In this document: piece after piece, positions 35,414-44,811 of the stretch | How positions within the stretch are numbered: the first letter of the stretch is position 1 | How the letters are laid out: each line of letters starts with the position of its first letter | NCBI RefSeq assembly: GCF_003031405.1 | Contig: NZ_CP020469.1 | Span: 1,550,001-1,614,000 of the forward strand | Direction of reading: 5' to 3' | Length of the DNA: 64,000 nucleotides | Source: Halomonas sp. 'Soap Lake #6' | GTDB taxonomy: Bacteria; Pseudomonadota; Gammaproteobacteria; Pseudomonadales; Halomonadaceae | The notes under the pieces: generated by a model | Seen by the model: only the letters and a program-made list of their open reading frames with translations | What the model was told of the DNA's origin: nothing | Databases searched by the model: none | Position numbers and translations under genes: made by a program

Positions 35414-36316
35414 ATGTTTAATGCCCTGTATTTTCGGACATTTATTACGTTGGTGGAAACCGGTAGTTTCACACGAACGGCACGCCGTTTAGAAATGACG
35501 CAGCCAGGTGTTAGCCAGCATATTCGTAAACTGGAAACCTACCTTGATAAAACGCTAATAGAGCGAAAAGGCCGAAGCTTTACGCTTACTGAGTCAGGGC
35601 GGCGCGCCTATGACTATGCACTAAAGTTGTTTGCTGAACATGAGCAGTTTCGTCACGGTTTAGATGATGATTCACTAGATAGCGGCGAGTGCCGTATTGC
35701 ATCACCTGGCAGCGTCGGGTTGATGTTTTATCCCTATATCCTCGGCCAGCAGCAGATGCACCCGAACCTGACCGTTAACTACAGTTTTGCGTTTAATCAT
35801 GAGATTGTTAACGATCTGTTAGAAGGGCGCTATGACATTGGGATTGTCACTGAACAGGTTAATCATCCAGATCTTACCTGTACCCTGTGGCATAAAGAGC
35901 CGCTCTGCTTAGTGGTTCCTGCAGACTTTGCTGGTAGTACGCTCTCTGACCTAATGGGGATTGGCTTTCTCAATTACTACGACGGTGTTAATCACGCTAA
36001 TGCGTTGTTAAAGGCTAATTACCCTAATGAGTTTCGCTCGATGACGCATTTTCGTTATCAAGGGTTTACCAATGAAGTTAGCATGGTGCTGGATGCTGTG
36101 GCGCGGGGGTTGGGTTTTACGGTGGTGTCTCGTTTAGTACTGGAAACCTCCCCGTGGCAACGTCAGGTAAAAGCATTGGCGCTACCTCAAGCCATCAACG
36201 AAGAGCTTTACTTATTACGCCGTCAGGACTCAGTGTTGCCCAAGCGGTACGAAAAGCTACTTAGTGGTTTTCACAGCCAGCGGGAGCAAGAAAAAACGCC
36301 CCCGGCACCTGAATAA
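35414..36316 (+). CDS. LysR-family transcriptional regulator
   Basis: A 300-residue regulator: winged helix-turn-helix at residues 1-60 (FRTFITLVETGSFTRTARRL and MTQPGVSQHIRKLE), then a substrate-binding domain. The start is the ATG at 35414; the frame opens two codons earlier with TTG. It is divergent from ppnN and may control it. The effector is unknown. Confidence 0.9.
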   Translation: MFNALYFRTFITLVETGSFTRTARRLEMTQPGVSQHIRKLETYLDKTLIERKGRSFTLTESGRRAYDYALKLFAEHEQFRHGLDDDSLDSGECRIASPGSVGLMFYPYILGQQQMHPNLTVNYSFAFNHEIVNDLLEGRYDIGIVTEQVNHPDLTCTLWHKEPLCLVVPADFAGSTLSDLMGIGFLNYYDGVNHANALLKANYPNEFRSMTHFRYQGFTNEVSMVLDAVARGLGFTVVSRLVLETSPWQRQVKALALPQAINEELYLLRRQDSVLPKRYEKLLSGFHSQREQEKTPPAPE

Positions 36317-36378
36317 CAGGGCCGATGGGGCGTTAAGTCACTGGAATAAAAATACGCTAATGAAAAAGTGGCGCAGTG

Positions 36379-39273
36379 TTAACCGCGGTATTCATCAATG
36401 CTAGGGCATGAGCATATCAACTGACGGTCACCAAACACATTGTCTACGCGGTTCACGGATGGCCAGTATTTGGCCATTGCTACTGCTTCTGTAGGGAATG
36501 CACCTAATTTTCGCTCGTAAGGCCGTTGCCAGTCGCTATCCATGACATCGGCCTGAGTATGGGGAGCGTTAACCAGCGGGTTGTTATCCAGTGGCCACTC
36601 ACCACGCTCAACAGCAGCGATCTCCTCACGAATCGCTATCATCGCATCACAGAAACGGTCAATTTCGTACAGCGACTCAGACTCGGTAGGCTCAATCATC
36701 AGTGTTCCTGGTACAGGGAACGACATGGTGGGGGCGTGGAAACCGTAATCCATCAGACGCTTGGCGATGTCTTCTTCACTAATGCCTGAGGCGCTCTTGA
36801 GCGGGCGAATGTCGATAATGCACTCGTGTGCCACGGTACCGTTCTGGCCACGATAGAGGATCGGGTATGCCTCTTCCAGCCGCTTAGCAATATAGTTAGC
36901 GTTTAGAATGGCAAGCTCAGTAGCTTCCCTGAGGCCACGAGCGCCCATCATCTTAATATAAGCCCAAGAGATCGGAAGTATCGAGGCACTCCCAAATGCC
37001 GCAGCAGAAACCGCGCCGCTTTCTGGGTTTACGCCATTAATAGGTGTCATTACATGGTTGGGCACATAGGGTGCTAAGTGTGCTTTTACACCAATGGGAC
37101 CCATGCCTGGGCCGCCGCCTCCGTGGGGAATGCAGAACGTTTTGTGCAGATTGAGGTGGGATACATCGCCACCGAAGTCGCCGGGGCGGGTAAGGCCTAC
37201 CTGGGCGTTCATATTAGCACCGTCAACGTATACTTGGCCGCCGTGCTGGTGTACGACCTTACACACTTTACGCACGTGGGATTCAAATACCCCGTGGGTG
37301 GATGGATAAGTAATCATCACTGCTGAGAGGCGGTTGCTGTACTGCTCTGCTTTGCTGGTTAGGTCTGCTAGATCAATGTTGCCGTTTTGATCGCACTCGA
37401 CCACGACGACTTCCATGCTTAACATGGCCGCAGAAGCGGGGTTAGTACCGTGGGCGGAGCTGGGGATCAAGCAAACATCGCGATGGGCTTCACCCTGGGC
37501 GGCTTGGTAGCGGCGAATCGCTAGCAGGCCTGCATACTCACCCTGTGCGCCAGAGTTAGGCTGCATAGAGATATGGTCGTAACCGGTGACTTCTACCAGG
37601 AACGCAGCAAGCTCATCAATCATCTGATGGTAGCCTGCCACTTGTTCGCGGGGGGCGAAGGGGTGTAAGTGTGCAAACGCAGGCCAGGAGATGGGTATCA
37701 TCTCGCTGGTCGCGTTGAGCTTCATGGTGCATGAGCCTAGTGGAATCATCGCGTGAGCAAGCGACAGATCTTTATTCTCTAGGCGCTTTAAATAGCGCAG
37801 CATTTCTGTTTCGCTGCGATAACGCTTGAAAGTTGGATGCTCTAGGAAATTGCTTTCTCGTTGATACGCTGACGGAATGCCGCTGATACACTCGGAAAGT
37901 ACTTTCTCATCTAACACCGCAGCGGAAAGCCCGTGCTCATCGCCGAGCAGTACGTCAAATAATGCTGCGACATCGTGGGCGGTAGTGGTCTCATCCAAAC
38001 TAATGCCTACATCACCATTAGCGAAGTAGTGTAGGTTGATGTCATGGGTCATGGCTCGGCCATGAATTTTGCCTGCATCTACCTGGGTCAAGCGCAGTGT
38101 ATCGAACCAGCTAGTATGAGCGAGGGTAATGCCAGCTTGTTTTAGACCTTCTGCAAGCAGGGTGGTTAAGCGATGTACACGCCCAGCGATTTTACGAAGT
38201 CCATCGGCGCCATGATAGGTGGCATAGAAGCCGGCAATATTGGCCAGCAGCGCCTGAGCGGTACAAATGTTGGAAGTCGCTTTTTCGCGGCGAATGTGCT
38301 GCTCGCGGGTTTGCATCGCCATACGTAGAGCGGTGTTGCCTCGGCTATCTTTAGATACACCGATAATACGGCCAGGAATTGAGCGCTTAAGCTTATCCGA
38401 GGTAGCAAAGAAAGCGGCATGGGGGCCACCAAAGCCCATGGGGACGCCAAAACGCTGCGAACTGCCTACTACAATATCTGCACCCATCGCACCAGGTTCT
38501 TTCAAGAGCACAAGGCTTAGCAGGTCGGTGGCGACACAGGTCATAATACCGCGTGCTTGGGCAGCTGCCAGCATTGGCTTGAGGTCGCTGATTTCACCGC
38601 TAGCGGAGGGGTACTGCACCAGCGCTCCGAAAACGTCGTGTTCTGCAAGCGAGGCGGCTGGACCACTGATCAAATCAAAGCCAAAGAACTCTGCGCGCGT
38701 TTTAACGACATCCAGTGTTTGTGGGAATATGTCATCAGCGACAAAAAAGGTGTTGGACTTGCTTTTTTTATTGCCGCGTTTACAGAGCGCCATTGCTTCA
38801 GCAGCAGCAGTGGCTTCGTCCAGAAGCGAAGCGTTGGCAAGCTCCATGCCGGTTAAATCCATAACGACTTGCTGGAAATTAAGTAGCCCTTCCAGTCGGC
38901 CTTGGGAAATTTCTGGCTGGTAAGGAGTGTAAGCTGTGTACCAACCTGGGTTTTCAAGCACGTTGCGCTGAATAACCGCAGGCATATGTGTACCGTAATA
39001 GCCTTGTCCAATATAGCTTTTTGCAACGCGATTTTGACGCGCTAGCTGGCTTAGATACTCTAGTGCTTCTGCTTCACTGCGTGGGTCATCTAAGTTCAGT
39101 TCGCGATCAAGGCGAATATCGCTTGGCACGGTTTGCTCGATAAGGTCTTCCATGCGCTGCAGGTTAAGCGCTTTTAACATGGTGGCGACATCAGTGGGGC
39201 TGGGCCCGTTATGACGTTTGATAAAAGCATCGTGGTCGGCCAGTTCGGCCAAGCGGCGTGTTTCAAATGACAT
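36379..39273 (-). CDS. gcvP: Glycine dehydrogenase (decarboxylating), P-protein
   Basis: A 964-residue single-chain P-protein of the glycine cleavage system. It decarboxylates glycine with PLP and loads the aminomethyl group on the H-protein lipoyl arm. The PLP lysine lies in [17 protein letters not shown] near residue 710; both homologous halves are present (HNGPSPTDV at the start, [15 protein letters not shown] near residue 515). It lies 82 bp downstream of gcvH on the same strand, but a strong intrinsic terminator sits between them. Confidence 0.97.
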   Translation of the reverse strand: MSFETRRLAELADHDAFIKRHNGPSPTDVATMLKALNLQRMEDLIEQTVPSDIRLDRELNLDDPRSEAEALEYLSQLARQNRVAKSYIGQGYYGTHMPAVIQRNVLENPGWYTAYTPYQPEISQGRLEGLLNFQQVVMDLTGMELANASLLDEATAAAEAMALCKRGNKKSKSNTFFVADDIFPQTLDVVKTRAEFFGFDLISGPAASLAEHDVFGALVQYPSASGEISDLKPMLAAAQARGIMTCVATDLLSLVLLKEPGAMGADIVVGSSQRFGVPMGFGGPHAAFFATSDKLKRSIPGRIIGVSKDSRGNTALRMAMQTREQHIRREKATSNICTAQALLANIAGFYATYHGADGLRKIAGRVHRLTTLLAEGLKQAGITLAHTSWFDTLRLTQVDAGKIHGRAMTHDINLHYFANGDVGISLDETTTAHDVAALFDVLLGDEHGLSAAVLDEKVLSECISGIPSAYQRESNFLEHPTFKRYRSETEMLRYLKRLENKDLSLAHAMIPLGSCTMKLNATSEMIPISWPAFAHLHPFAPREQVAGYHQMIDELAAFLVEVTGYDHISMQPNSGAQGEYAGLLAIRRYQAAQGEAHRDVCLIPSSAHGTNPASAAMLSMEVVVVECDQNGNIDLADLTSKAEQYSNRLSAVMITYPSTHGVFESHVRKVCKVVHQHGGQVYVDGANMNAQVGLTRPGDFGGDVSHLNLHKTFCIPHGGGGPGMGPIGVKAHLAPYVPNHVMTPINGVNPESGAVSAAAFGSASILPISWAYIKMMGARGLREATELAILNANYIAKRLEEAYPILYRGQNGTVAHECIIDIRPLKSASGISEEDIAKRLMDYGFHAPTMSFPVPGTLMIEPTESESLYEIDRFCDAMIAIREEIAAVERGEWPLDNNPLVNAPHTQADVMDSDWQRPYERKLGAFPTEAVAMAKYWPSVNRVDNVFGDRQLICSCPSIDEYRG

Positions 39274-39315
39274 GGGAGAGTTCCGAACGTGATGAGAAAA
39301 CCGTGCAGGGGCATT

Positions 39316-39348
39316 AAAAAAGCGCCAGCCGTTAATGGCTGGCGCTTT
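39316..39348 (-). terminator. Intrinsic terminator between gcvH and gcvP
   Basis: AAAGCGCCAGCC (39319-39330) and GGCTGGCGCTTT (39337-39348) form a perfect 12-bp stem with a 6-base loop. On the minus strand TTTTTT follows. It lies 7 bp after the gcvH stop and about 43 bases before the gcvP start. Confidence 0.92.
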
Positions 39349-39355
39349 AGGCTAA

Positions 39356-39745
39356 TTAATCGTCTGAATTGAGTGTCGCTTGATAAGCATCGGCGTCTAA
39401 AAGTCCGTCTAGAGCTTGATCAGCCAGGCGTACTTTCATCATCCAACCGCCTTCGTAGGGGGCTTCGTTAACGGTTTCAGGTGAATCTTCAAGAGCATCG
39501 TTGATTTCGATGACTTCGCCATTGACCGGTGAGTAAAGGTCTGAGGCAGCCTTAACCGACTCAATAACACCGAACTCTTTACCTTTGCTAAGTTCTTGCC
39601 CTACTTCTGGTAGTTCAACAAATACAACATCACCCAGTGCTTCTTGCGCGTGGTCAGTGATGCCAATGGTTACAGTCCCATCTTGGTGATCAAGTACCCA
39701 TTCGTGGCTTTTTGCGTAACGAAGGTTAGCAGGAAGATTGCTCAT
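39356..39745 (-). CDS. gcvH: Glycine cleavage system H protein
   Basis: A 129-residue lipoyl carrier that shuttles the aminomethyl group among the P, T and L proteins. The lipoylated residue is Lys65 in FGVIESVKAASDLYSP. The fold motifs HEWVL, GITDHAQEALGD and PYEGGWMMKV are all present. It is followed immediately by a strong terminator, so most transcripts probably end here and H-protein would be made in excess over P. Confidence 0.97.
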   Translation of the reverse strand: MSNLPANLRYAKSHEWVLDHQDGTVTIGITDHAQEALGDVVFVELPEVGQELSKGKEFGVIESVKAASDLYSPVNGEVIEINDALEDSPETVNEAPYEGGWMMKVRLADQALDGLLDADAYQATLNSDD

Positions 39746-39786
39746 GATAATTTCCTATACAAAACGGTTGTTCGGACAAAAGCATA

Positions 39787-39987
39787 CTAGCGCTTGTCCT
39801 TCGCCTTGGCGACTGTCGACCTAGCTAGCGCTTGGTGAATTGCCTCTATGGTACCGTGTTTCTGATCGGAAACAAATTTCTTAAACGCCTCAAAATGATG
39901 AGTCGAAACGTCGTATTTCATAATGGTTTGGCGAGAATGATACTTCATAAAAGAGTTACTTTCTCTGCGCAAAGGCGACATCACCAT
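39787..39987 (-). CDS. Small basic hypothetical protein
   Basis: A frame of up to 66 residues (ATG 39987; later starts at 39948 or 39921 are possible). The core MKYDVSTHHFEAFKKFVSDQ followed by a basic tail (STVAKAKDKR) looks protein-like. It lies upstream of gcvH on the same strand, with a 41-bp gap. I recognise no family. Confidence 0.5.
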   Translation of the reverse strand: MVMSPLRRESNSFMKYHSRQTIMKYDVSTHHFEAFKKFVSDQKHGTIEAIHQALARSTVAKAKDKR

Positions 39988-40152
39988 AGATACTACCTAA
40001 GGAAATGGTGTAAAACATGCAAATCATGCGCTTTGCTTAGCATAAGCAGCTCTGCGCAAGCGCTTGGTCACCTAGACTAATAAATTGCGAGGGCAGTACG
40101 CCTATTTCGCATCCATAATAATTGAGCAAACACACAGGGTAAGGAGAAACGC

Positions 40153-41568
40153 GTGGAAACATTAACTAGCCTCCTAGGAGTAATTAACGGCGTAGTTTGG
40201 GGCCCGTTAATGCTCATTTTGCTGCTCGGCGTGGGTATCTATCTTCAAATTGGCTTGAAACTAATGCCGATTCGCAAGTTAGGCATGGGTTTCAAGCTAA
40301 TGTGGCAAGGGCGTGATGCCAAGCCAAAAGCAGCCCCCGGCGAAAAAGCACCTGGAAAAGCCAGCGATAGCGGCGAAATTTCCCCTTTCAATGCATTGAT
40401 GACAGCACTGTCTGCCACTATCGGAACCGGCAATATTGCTGGTGTTGCCACAGCAATTGCATTGGGTGGTCCCGGTGCGGTTTTTTGGATGTGGATTACG
40501 GCGTTAGTAGGTATGGCAACCAAGTTTGCTGAAGCGGTATTGGCGGTGCGTTACCGTGAAACCGATAGCACCGGCTACCATGTTGGTGGGCCGATGTTCT
40601 ATATCAAAAACGGCCTGGGTAAAAAGTGGCTTTGGCTGGGGGGAATGTTCTCGTTTTTTGGTGCTATTGCAGCGTTTGGTATCGGTAATACTGTTCAGTC
40701 TAACTCCGTAGCTGATGCCATGGATGCTACTTTCGGTGTGCCTCACTGGCTCACTGGGGTGATCATCATGGTGCTTGCTGGTGCGGTGATTCTAGGCGGC
40801 ATTAAGCGTATTGCTAAAGTGGCCGGTAAGCTAGTACCGATTATGGGGATTGCTTACGTGATTGCAGGCCTGCTGGTGCTGATGGTTAATGCTAGCCAGA
40901 TCGGTGAAGCGTTTGGGCTGATTTTCTACTATGCCTTCAACCCTATTGCAGCAGCGGGTGGCTTTGCGGGTGCTGCAGTAATGGCAGCGATTCGCTTTGG
41001 TGTGGCACGGGGGATTTTCTCTAACGAAGCAGGCCTGGGTAGCGCGCCTATTGCCCACGCCGCTGCACGAACAAAAAACCCTGTTCGCCAAGGCTTAATT
41101 GCCATGTTGGGCACCTTTATTGATACGATTATTGTTTGTACCATCACTGCTTTGGTAATTCTGACTTCAACCGTGTGGATTGATGGCGAAGCAGGGGCAT
41201 CACTAACCGCGCTTTCGTTTGATGCAGCATTGCCAGGTTTTGGTAATCAGATTGTTGCGGTTGCCCTGGCCGTTTTTGCGTTTACCACTATCCTTGGCTG
41301 GTCATTCTATGGTGAAAAATGCTGTCAGTTCCTGTTTGGTACGCGTTCGATTATGCTGTATCGCATACTTTTCGTATTAGCGATTCCGCTGGGCGCTATC
41401 GCGCAACTGGGCTTTATCTGGCTCATGGCCGATACTTTCAACGCGATGATGGCTATTCCTAACTTAATTGCACTGGCCCTATTGTCCCCAGTGGTATTTA
41501 AGCTCACCAAGGACTATTTTGCGGGCAAAGAAGTACTGCCTGGTGAAGCCCTGGACCATGATAAATAG
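40153..41568 (+). CDS. Alanine/glycine:cation symporter (AGCS family)
   Basis: A 471-residue sodium-coupled amino-acid importer with about ten to eleven helices. Family motifs are clear: LSATIGTGNIAGVATAIALG near residue 96, GGPMFYIKNGLG near residue 145, and ARGIFSNEAGLGSAPIAHAA near residue 290. It imports alanine and/or glycine with Na+. Its position among gcvP, gcvH and gcvT argues for glycine uptake feeding the cleavage system. AAGGAG precedes the ATG. A perfect palindromic terminator separates it from gcvT. Confidence 0.94.
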   Translation: METLTSLLGVINGVVWGPLMLILLLGVGIYLQIGLKLMPIRKLGMGFKLMWQGRDAKPKAAPGEKAPGKASDSGEISPFNALMTALSATIGTGNIAGVATAIALGGPGAVFWMWITALVGMATKFAEAVLAVRYRETDSTGYHVGGPMFYIKNGLGKKWLWLGGMFSFFGAIAAFGIGNTVQSNSVADAMDATFGVPHWLTGVIIMVLAGAVILGGIKRIAKVAGKLVPIMGIAYVIAGLLVLMVNASQIGEAFGLIFYYAFNPIAAAGGFAGAAVMAAIRFGVARGIFSNEAGLGSAPIAHAAARTKNPVRQGLIAMLGTFIDTIIVCTITALVILTSTVWIDGEAGASLTALSFDAALPGFGNQIVAVALAVFAFTTILGWSFYGEKCCQFLFGTRSIMLYRILFVLAIPLGAIAQLGFIWLMADTFNAMMAIPNLIALALLSPVVFKLTKDYFAGKEVLPGEALDHDK

Positions 41569-41597
41569 ACTGAAGTAGGTCTTACGGATGTAACGAG

Positions 41598-41621
41598 TAG
41601 CTATGATGTGATTAATAGCTA
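41598..41621 (+). promoter_or_regulatory. Possible promoter and small hairpin upstream of gcvT
   Basis: TAGCTAT (41598-41604) and ATAGCTA (41615-41621) are complementary. TATGAT at 41602-41607 resembles a -10 box, but the -35 region is poor. If it is the gcvT promoter, the transcript would start just ahead of the terminator at 41629. Confidence 0.3.
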
Positions 41622-41628
41622 TAGAGCC

Positions 41629-41663
41629 GGGAAGCCAATGCATTGGCTTCCCGTTTCTTTTTT
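41629..41663 (+). terminator. Perfect palindromic terminator directly before gcvT
   Basis: GGGAAGCCAATG (41629-41640) and CATTGGCTTCCC (41641-41652) form a perfect 12+12 palindrome followed by GTTTCTTTTTT. It lies 60 bp after the symporter gene and only 16 bases before the gcvT ATG, so there is no room for a promoter between it and gcvT. Confidence 0.92.
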
Positions 41664-41679
41664 CGACAAAGGAAGCCTT

Positions 41680-42792
41680 ATGTCAAATCTTAACCATACG
41701 CCGCTGCATGCATTGCACATCAGGCTCGGAGCCAAAATGGTGCCCTTTGCTGGCTATGACATGCCGGTGCAGTACCCCATGGGTGTTAAGAAAGAGCATG
41801 AGCACACTCGTCAGCAGTGTGGCTTGTTTGATGTTTCTCATATGGGACAAATACTGGTTACTGGCACTGATGCTGCGAGTGCGCTTGAGACACTCATACC
41901 TGCTGATTTAGTGGGGCTTAAGAAAGGCGAGCAGCGCTATGGGCTTTTTACAAGCAATGACGGCGGTATTATCGACGATTTGATGGTGGTAAACGCAGGT
42001 GGCCACTTTTATTTGGTTGTGAACGCGGCCTGCAAGGATCAGGATCTGGCTCATTTGCGTACAAATTTAGGGGCTACCCATAAAGTTGAGGCGCTAGACC
42101 GGGGATTACTGGCCTTACAAGGTCCTATGGCTCGTGATGTAATGCAGCGTCTATGTCCAGAAGCTTGTGAGCTGACTTTCATGCGCCATGGTCGCTTTAC
42201 CATGGCGGGGCAGGAAGTATGGATCAGTCGTAGCGGTTATACCGGTGAAGATGGCTTTGAGATTTCCGTAGCCAGTGATTCTTGTGAGGCTCTGGCTGAA
42301 CTGCTGCTTGCTGAACCTGAGGTTGAAGCAATTGGTCTGGGAGCTCGTGACTCACTGCGTTTAGAAGCGGGACTGTGCCTTTATGGGCATGATATGGACC
42401 TAGAGACGACGCCGGTAGAGGCGGGGCTGATTTGGGCCATAGCAAAGCCGAGAAGACATGGGGGAGAGCGTTCTGCAGGCTTCCCTGGTGCTGACTTGAT
42501 TCTGCACCAAGTAGATGCCAAAGATCACCAGCGTAAGCGGGTTGGTTTAGTGGCGGAAGGACGGGCGCCGGTACGAGAAGGCACGGTGTTGTTAGATAAA
42601 GCAGGCAGTGAGATTGGCAAAGTGACCTCAGGAGGATTTGGGCCCAGCGTAGGTAAGCCCGTAGCGCTAGGTTATATAAAGCGGGAGTGGGAGGCATCTG
42701 AGACAGTGGTATATGCCTTGGTACGTGGTAAACAGCTACCGATGGTAGTGACGCCAACGCCATTCATTACACCAGGTTATTATCGAGGCTAA
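41680..42792 (+). CDS. gcvT: Glycine cleavage system aminomethyltransferase T-protein
   Basis: A 370-residue folate enzyme that releases ammonia from the H-protein arm and transfers the one-carbon unit to tetrahydrofolate. The family start is HTPLHALHIRLGAKMVPFAG; the catalytic Asp lies in PVQYPMGVKKEH to DVSHMG, and the folate site in SRSGYTGEDGFEI near residue 190. The ATG at 41680 has AAAGGAAG upstream; a longer frame from 41608 would run through the terminator hairpin. It lies apart from gcvHP, on the opposite strand. Confidence 0.95.
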   Translation: MSNLNHTPLHALHIRLGAKMVPFAGYDMPVQYPMGVKKEHEHTRQQCGLFDVSHMGQILVTGTDAASALETLIPADLVGLKKGEQRYGLFTSNDGGIIDDLMVVNAGGHFYLVVNAACKDQDLAHLRTNLGATHKVEALDRGLLALQGPMARDVMQRLCPEACELTFMRHGRFTMAGQEVWISRSGYTGEDGFEISVASDSCEALAELLLAEPEVEAIGLGARDSLRLEAGLCLYGHDMDLETTPVEAGLIWAIAKPRRHGGERSAGFPGADLILHQVDAKDHQRKRVGLVAEGRAPVREGTVLLDKAGSEIGKVTSGGFGPSVGKPVALGYIKREWEASETVVYALVRGKQLPMVVTPTPFITPGYYRG

Positions 42793-42830
42793 AGGTGGCT
42801 AAAAAGAGAATTTAGCTTGTCTTGTTATGC

Positions 42831-42859
42831 AAAAAGCCCCTGAAAACAGGGGCTTTTTT
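42831..42859. terminator. Bidirectional terminator, gcvT / LysM lipoprotein
   Basis: AAAAGCCCCTG (42832-42842) and CAGGGGCTTTT (42847-42857) pair around AAAA, with a T-run on both strands. It serves the two convergent genes. Confidence 0.92.
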
Positions 42860-42884
42860 GTACCACTCGGTAAACAGTGTGCCG

Positions 42885-43853
42885 TTAACGAAGCACCTGA
42901 CGCGGGTCGATTGGCTTGCCGCCCTGACGTAGGTCAAACAGCAAGTCGTAGCGTTGCGTTGAGCTGCTTTGGCCAACGTTACACAGCGGCTCACCGGTAC
43001 TTACCTGCTGCCCGACACGGACTAAAATGCGTTCGCACATCGCATACACCGTTTGCAGGTTGTCTGCATGGTGGACAATCACGACTTCACCTAGCTGGCG
43101 CATACTATCGGCAAAGCGTACTTCGCCAGGTGCTACCGATTTGGCTTGGGCACCTGCTTGCGTTGCTAGCAGCATCGGCTGCAGCGTGCCACGGCTATCT
43201 GCGCCAAAGCGACGTACTATTCGGTAATCCTCTAAGGGCCAGGGCCAGCGGCGTGCAGAGGCAGGTAAACTGGCGCTTGGCGTAGGCGTGGGAGAAACCG
43301 CCGGACGGCTGCCGCTGCTTGTGGTGGCTGCACTTGTACTACTGGCACTACGTGCTGGGCCGCTGCTAAGAGGTACGCTGACGATTTGACCAACTCTCAA
43401 TGCTGTTGGTGAGGTGCCAGGGTTGGCGCTTTGAATGCGTCCTGAGGTCGTGCCAAAGTGGCGTGCGATACTTGAATATGTATCACCCGCTCTGATCTGG
43501 TAGCGGTAAGGGCCGCCCGAAGGAGCGCGCTCTTGCTGAGTGGGTATAAGTAACCGTTGCCCAGCATTTAAGCGTTGAGCATTAATATTGGGATTAAAAC
43601 GCTCCAGACGCTCTAAAGGGACATTCGCGCGGGCGGCAAGCTGCCCCAGTGTGTCGCCACGCTGCACTTCAATCCATTCACCGCTAATTTGACTAGCACT
43701 GCTGGTGGCTGGGGCAGGCTCCGTAGAGGTGCTGGAACCGGCACAGCCCGCCAGCCAACCGGCGAGTAAGCAAATTACAGCCCAGTTGGCTAGTCGTGAT
43801 CGGTTTGACTGCCTAGCAAGGTGTCTTTTTCCTGCCAGAGTGAATTGATCCAT
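42885..43853 (-). CDS. LysM/LytM lipoprotein, NlpD/EnvC-like amidase activator
   Basis: A 322-residue envelope protein. A basic N-terminus leads to a lipoprotein signal ending LAGWLAGC. Two LysM peptidoglycan-binding repeats follow (IEVQRGDTLGQLAARANVP and YQIRAGDTYSSIARHFG), then a Ser/Thr/Pro linker and a C-terminal LytM (M23) domain. The zinc-binding residues of active M23 enzymes are missing: YAHL reads YAMC and the HLHFE region reads YDLLFD. That fits a non-catalytic activator of cell-wall amidases in cell separation. The start at 43853 gives a 64-bp overlap with the upstream acyltransferase gene, unusually long. Confidence 0.85.
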   Translation of the reverse strand: MDQFTLAGKRHLARQSNRSRLANWAVICLLAGWLAGCAGSSTSTEPAPATSSASQISGEWIEVQRGDTLGQLAARANVPLERLERFNPNINAQRLNAGQRLLIPTQQERAPSGGPYRYQIRAGDTYSSIARHFGTTSGRIQSANPGTSPTALRVGQIVSVPLSSGPARSASSTSAATTSSGSRPAVSPTPTPSASLPASARRWPWPLEDYRIVRRFGADSRGTLQPMLLATQAGAQAKSVAPGEVRFADSMRQLGEVVIVHHADNLQTVYAMCERILVRVGQQVSTGEPLCNVGQSSSTQRYDLLFDLRQGGKPIDPRQVLR

Positions 43854-44671
43854 GCGTGAAAGCGTTCCTTGTGCTGCGGTTCTTGGTGATAATTGGCATT
43901 GAACATCCATTCGGGGACTGCAATCTGCCTTGCCTCAAGGGTAATCGGGGCTTCTTTACCACATAGAAAGCCCCAAAAAGTTGGCGATGGATTTTCGTAA
44001 CTGATCGTTACGTCTAGGATACCATCCAACTGGTCGCCTAGTAGACTAATCACCTGGGCAATGCCGCCCGCTTTTGGCCTTAATAAGTGTCGGAAAGGGC
44101 TATTTTGCGCGTCACGTTTAGCAACGGTAAAGCGTGTGCCCTCTATAAAATTGAATATTGTAATGGGGGCGCGCCGCGCTTGCCGACAAATTCGTTCTGT
44201 AGATTCTCGGTCGATAGTGGCAAGTTGAGGGTTTTGAGCAATTTGCTCGCGGCTAAAGCGACGCATAAAAGGAAACTCTAGTGCCCAGAATGCCAGCCCG
44301 ACAATCGGAATCCAGATCAACTGGTGTTTTAAGAAAAAGCGCGGCATAGGGATGCGCCGATGCAGGGCCATAAAAAGAATAAAAATATCGGTCCAGCTCC
44401 GATGGTTTGAGATTACTAGCCACCACTGATTCGGACTGAGGGACTCTGGTGTACTAATTGTCAGGTTAGGTTTTAGCCAATGCCGCATCCACCAAAGGTT
44501 AAGACCTATCCAGTTCTGCGCTACCGCACATAGTCCGTCAAGCAACCGCTGTTTACGATGACGGCCAGGTGTGATTATTTTAGCAAGCGTTAATATGATG
44601 AGCGGTACGCCCCAAAAAAGCGTGCATATTGTCAGCAGTAAAACGCTGACGATTCCCTTAATAATAGGCAT
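43790..44671 (-). CDS. Acyltransferase, YihG/PlsC-like
   Basis: A 293-residue membrane-associated acyltransferase. It has an N-terminal hydrophobic helix (residues 4-32) and the HX4D catalytic motif in ISNHRSWTDIFIL near residue 88, with the FIEGTRFT substrate-binding block near residue 175. It resembles YihG/PlsC lysophosphatidic acid acyltransferases that complete phosphatidic acid. GAGGAA lies upstream of the ATG. Its 3' end overlaps the start of the LysM lipoprotein gene by 64 bp, suggesting co-expression. Confidence 0.88.
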   Translation of the reverse strand: MPIIKGIVSVLLLTICTLFWGVPLIILTLAKIITPGRHRKQRLLDGLCAVAQNWIGLNLWWMRHWLKPNLTISTPESLSPNQWWLVISNHRSWTDIFILFMALHRRIPMPRFFLKHQLIWIPIVGLAFWALEFPFMRRFSREQIAQNPQLATIDRESTERICRQARRAPITIFNFIEGTRFTVAKRDAQNSPFRHLLRPKAGGIAQVISLLGDQLDGILDVTISYENPSPTFWGFLCGKEAPITLEARQIAVPEWMFNANYHQEPQHKERFHAWINSLWQEKDTLLGSQTDHD

Positions 44672-44811
44672 ACCACCATTCCTCGATACAAATTGCTTAT
44701 TCGATGTGCATGTAAAATGACACCTGTAAACTGAATGCTAAAGGATCAGGAGCATGCTGCCCAGTTTAGCGGCTCTTTAATGTGCCTATGAAACGCGTAT
44801 GAATCAGTTTG

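Noticed and set aside
36294..36334. AACGCCCC/GGGGCGTT inverted repeat at the end of the LysR gene
   Set aside because: The left arm lies in the coding sequence, the loop is over 20 bases, and the T-run is missing. It is not a convincing terminator.
39988..40152. Glycine riboswitch upstream of the AGCS symporter
   Set aside because: None of the conserved aptamer strings (GGAGAG, CCGAAGGGG-type loop) are seen here or in the 60 bases before the gcvT hairpin.
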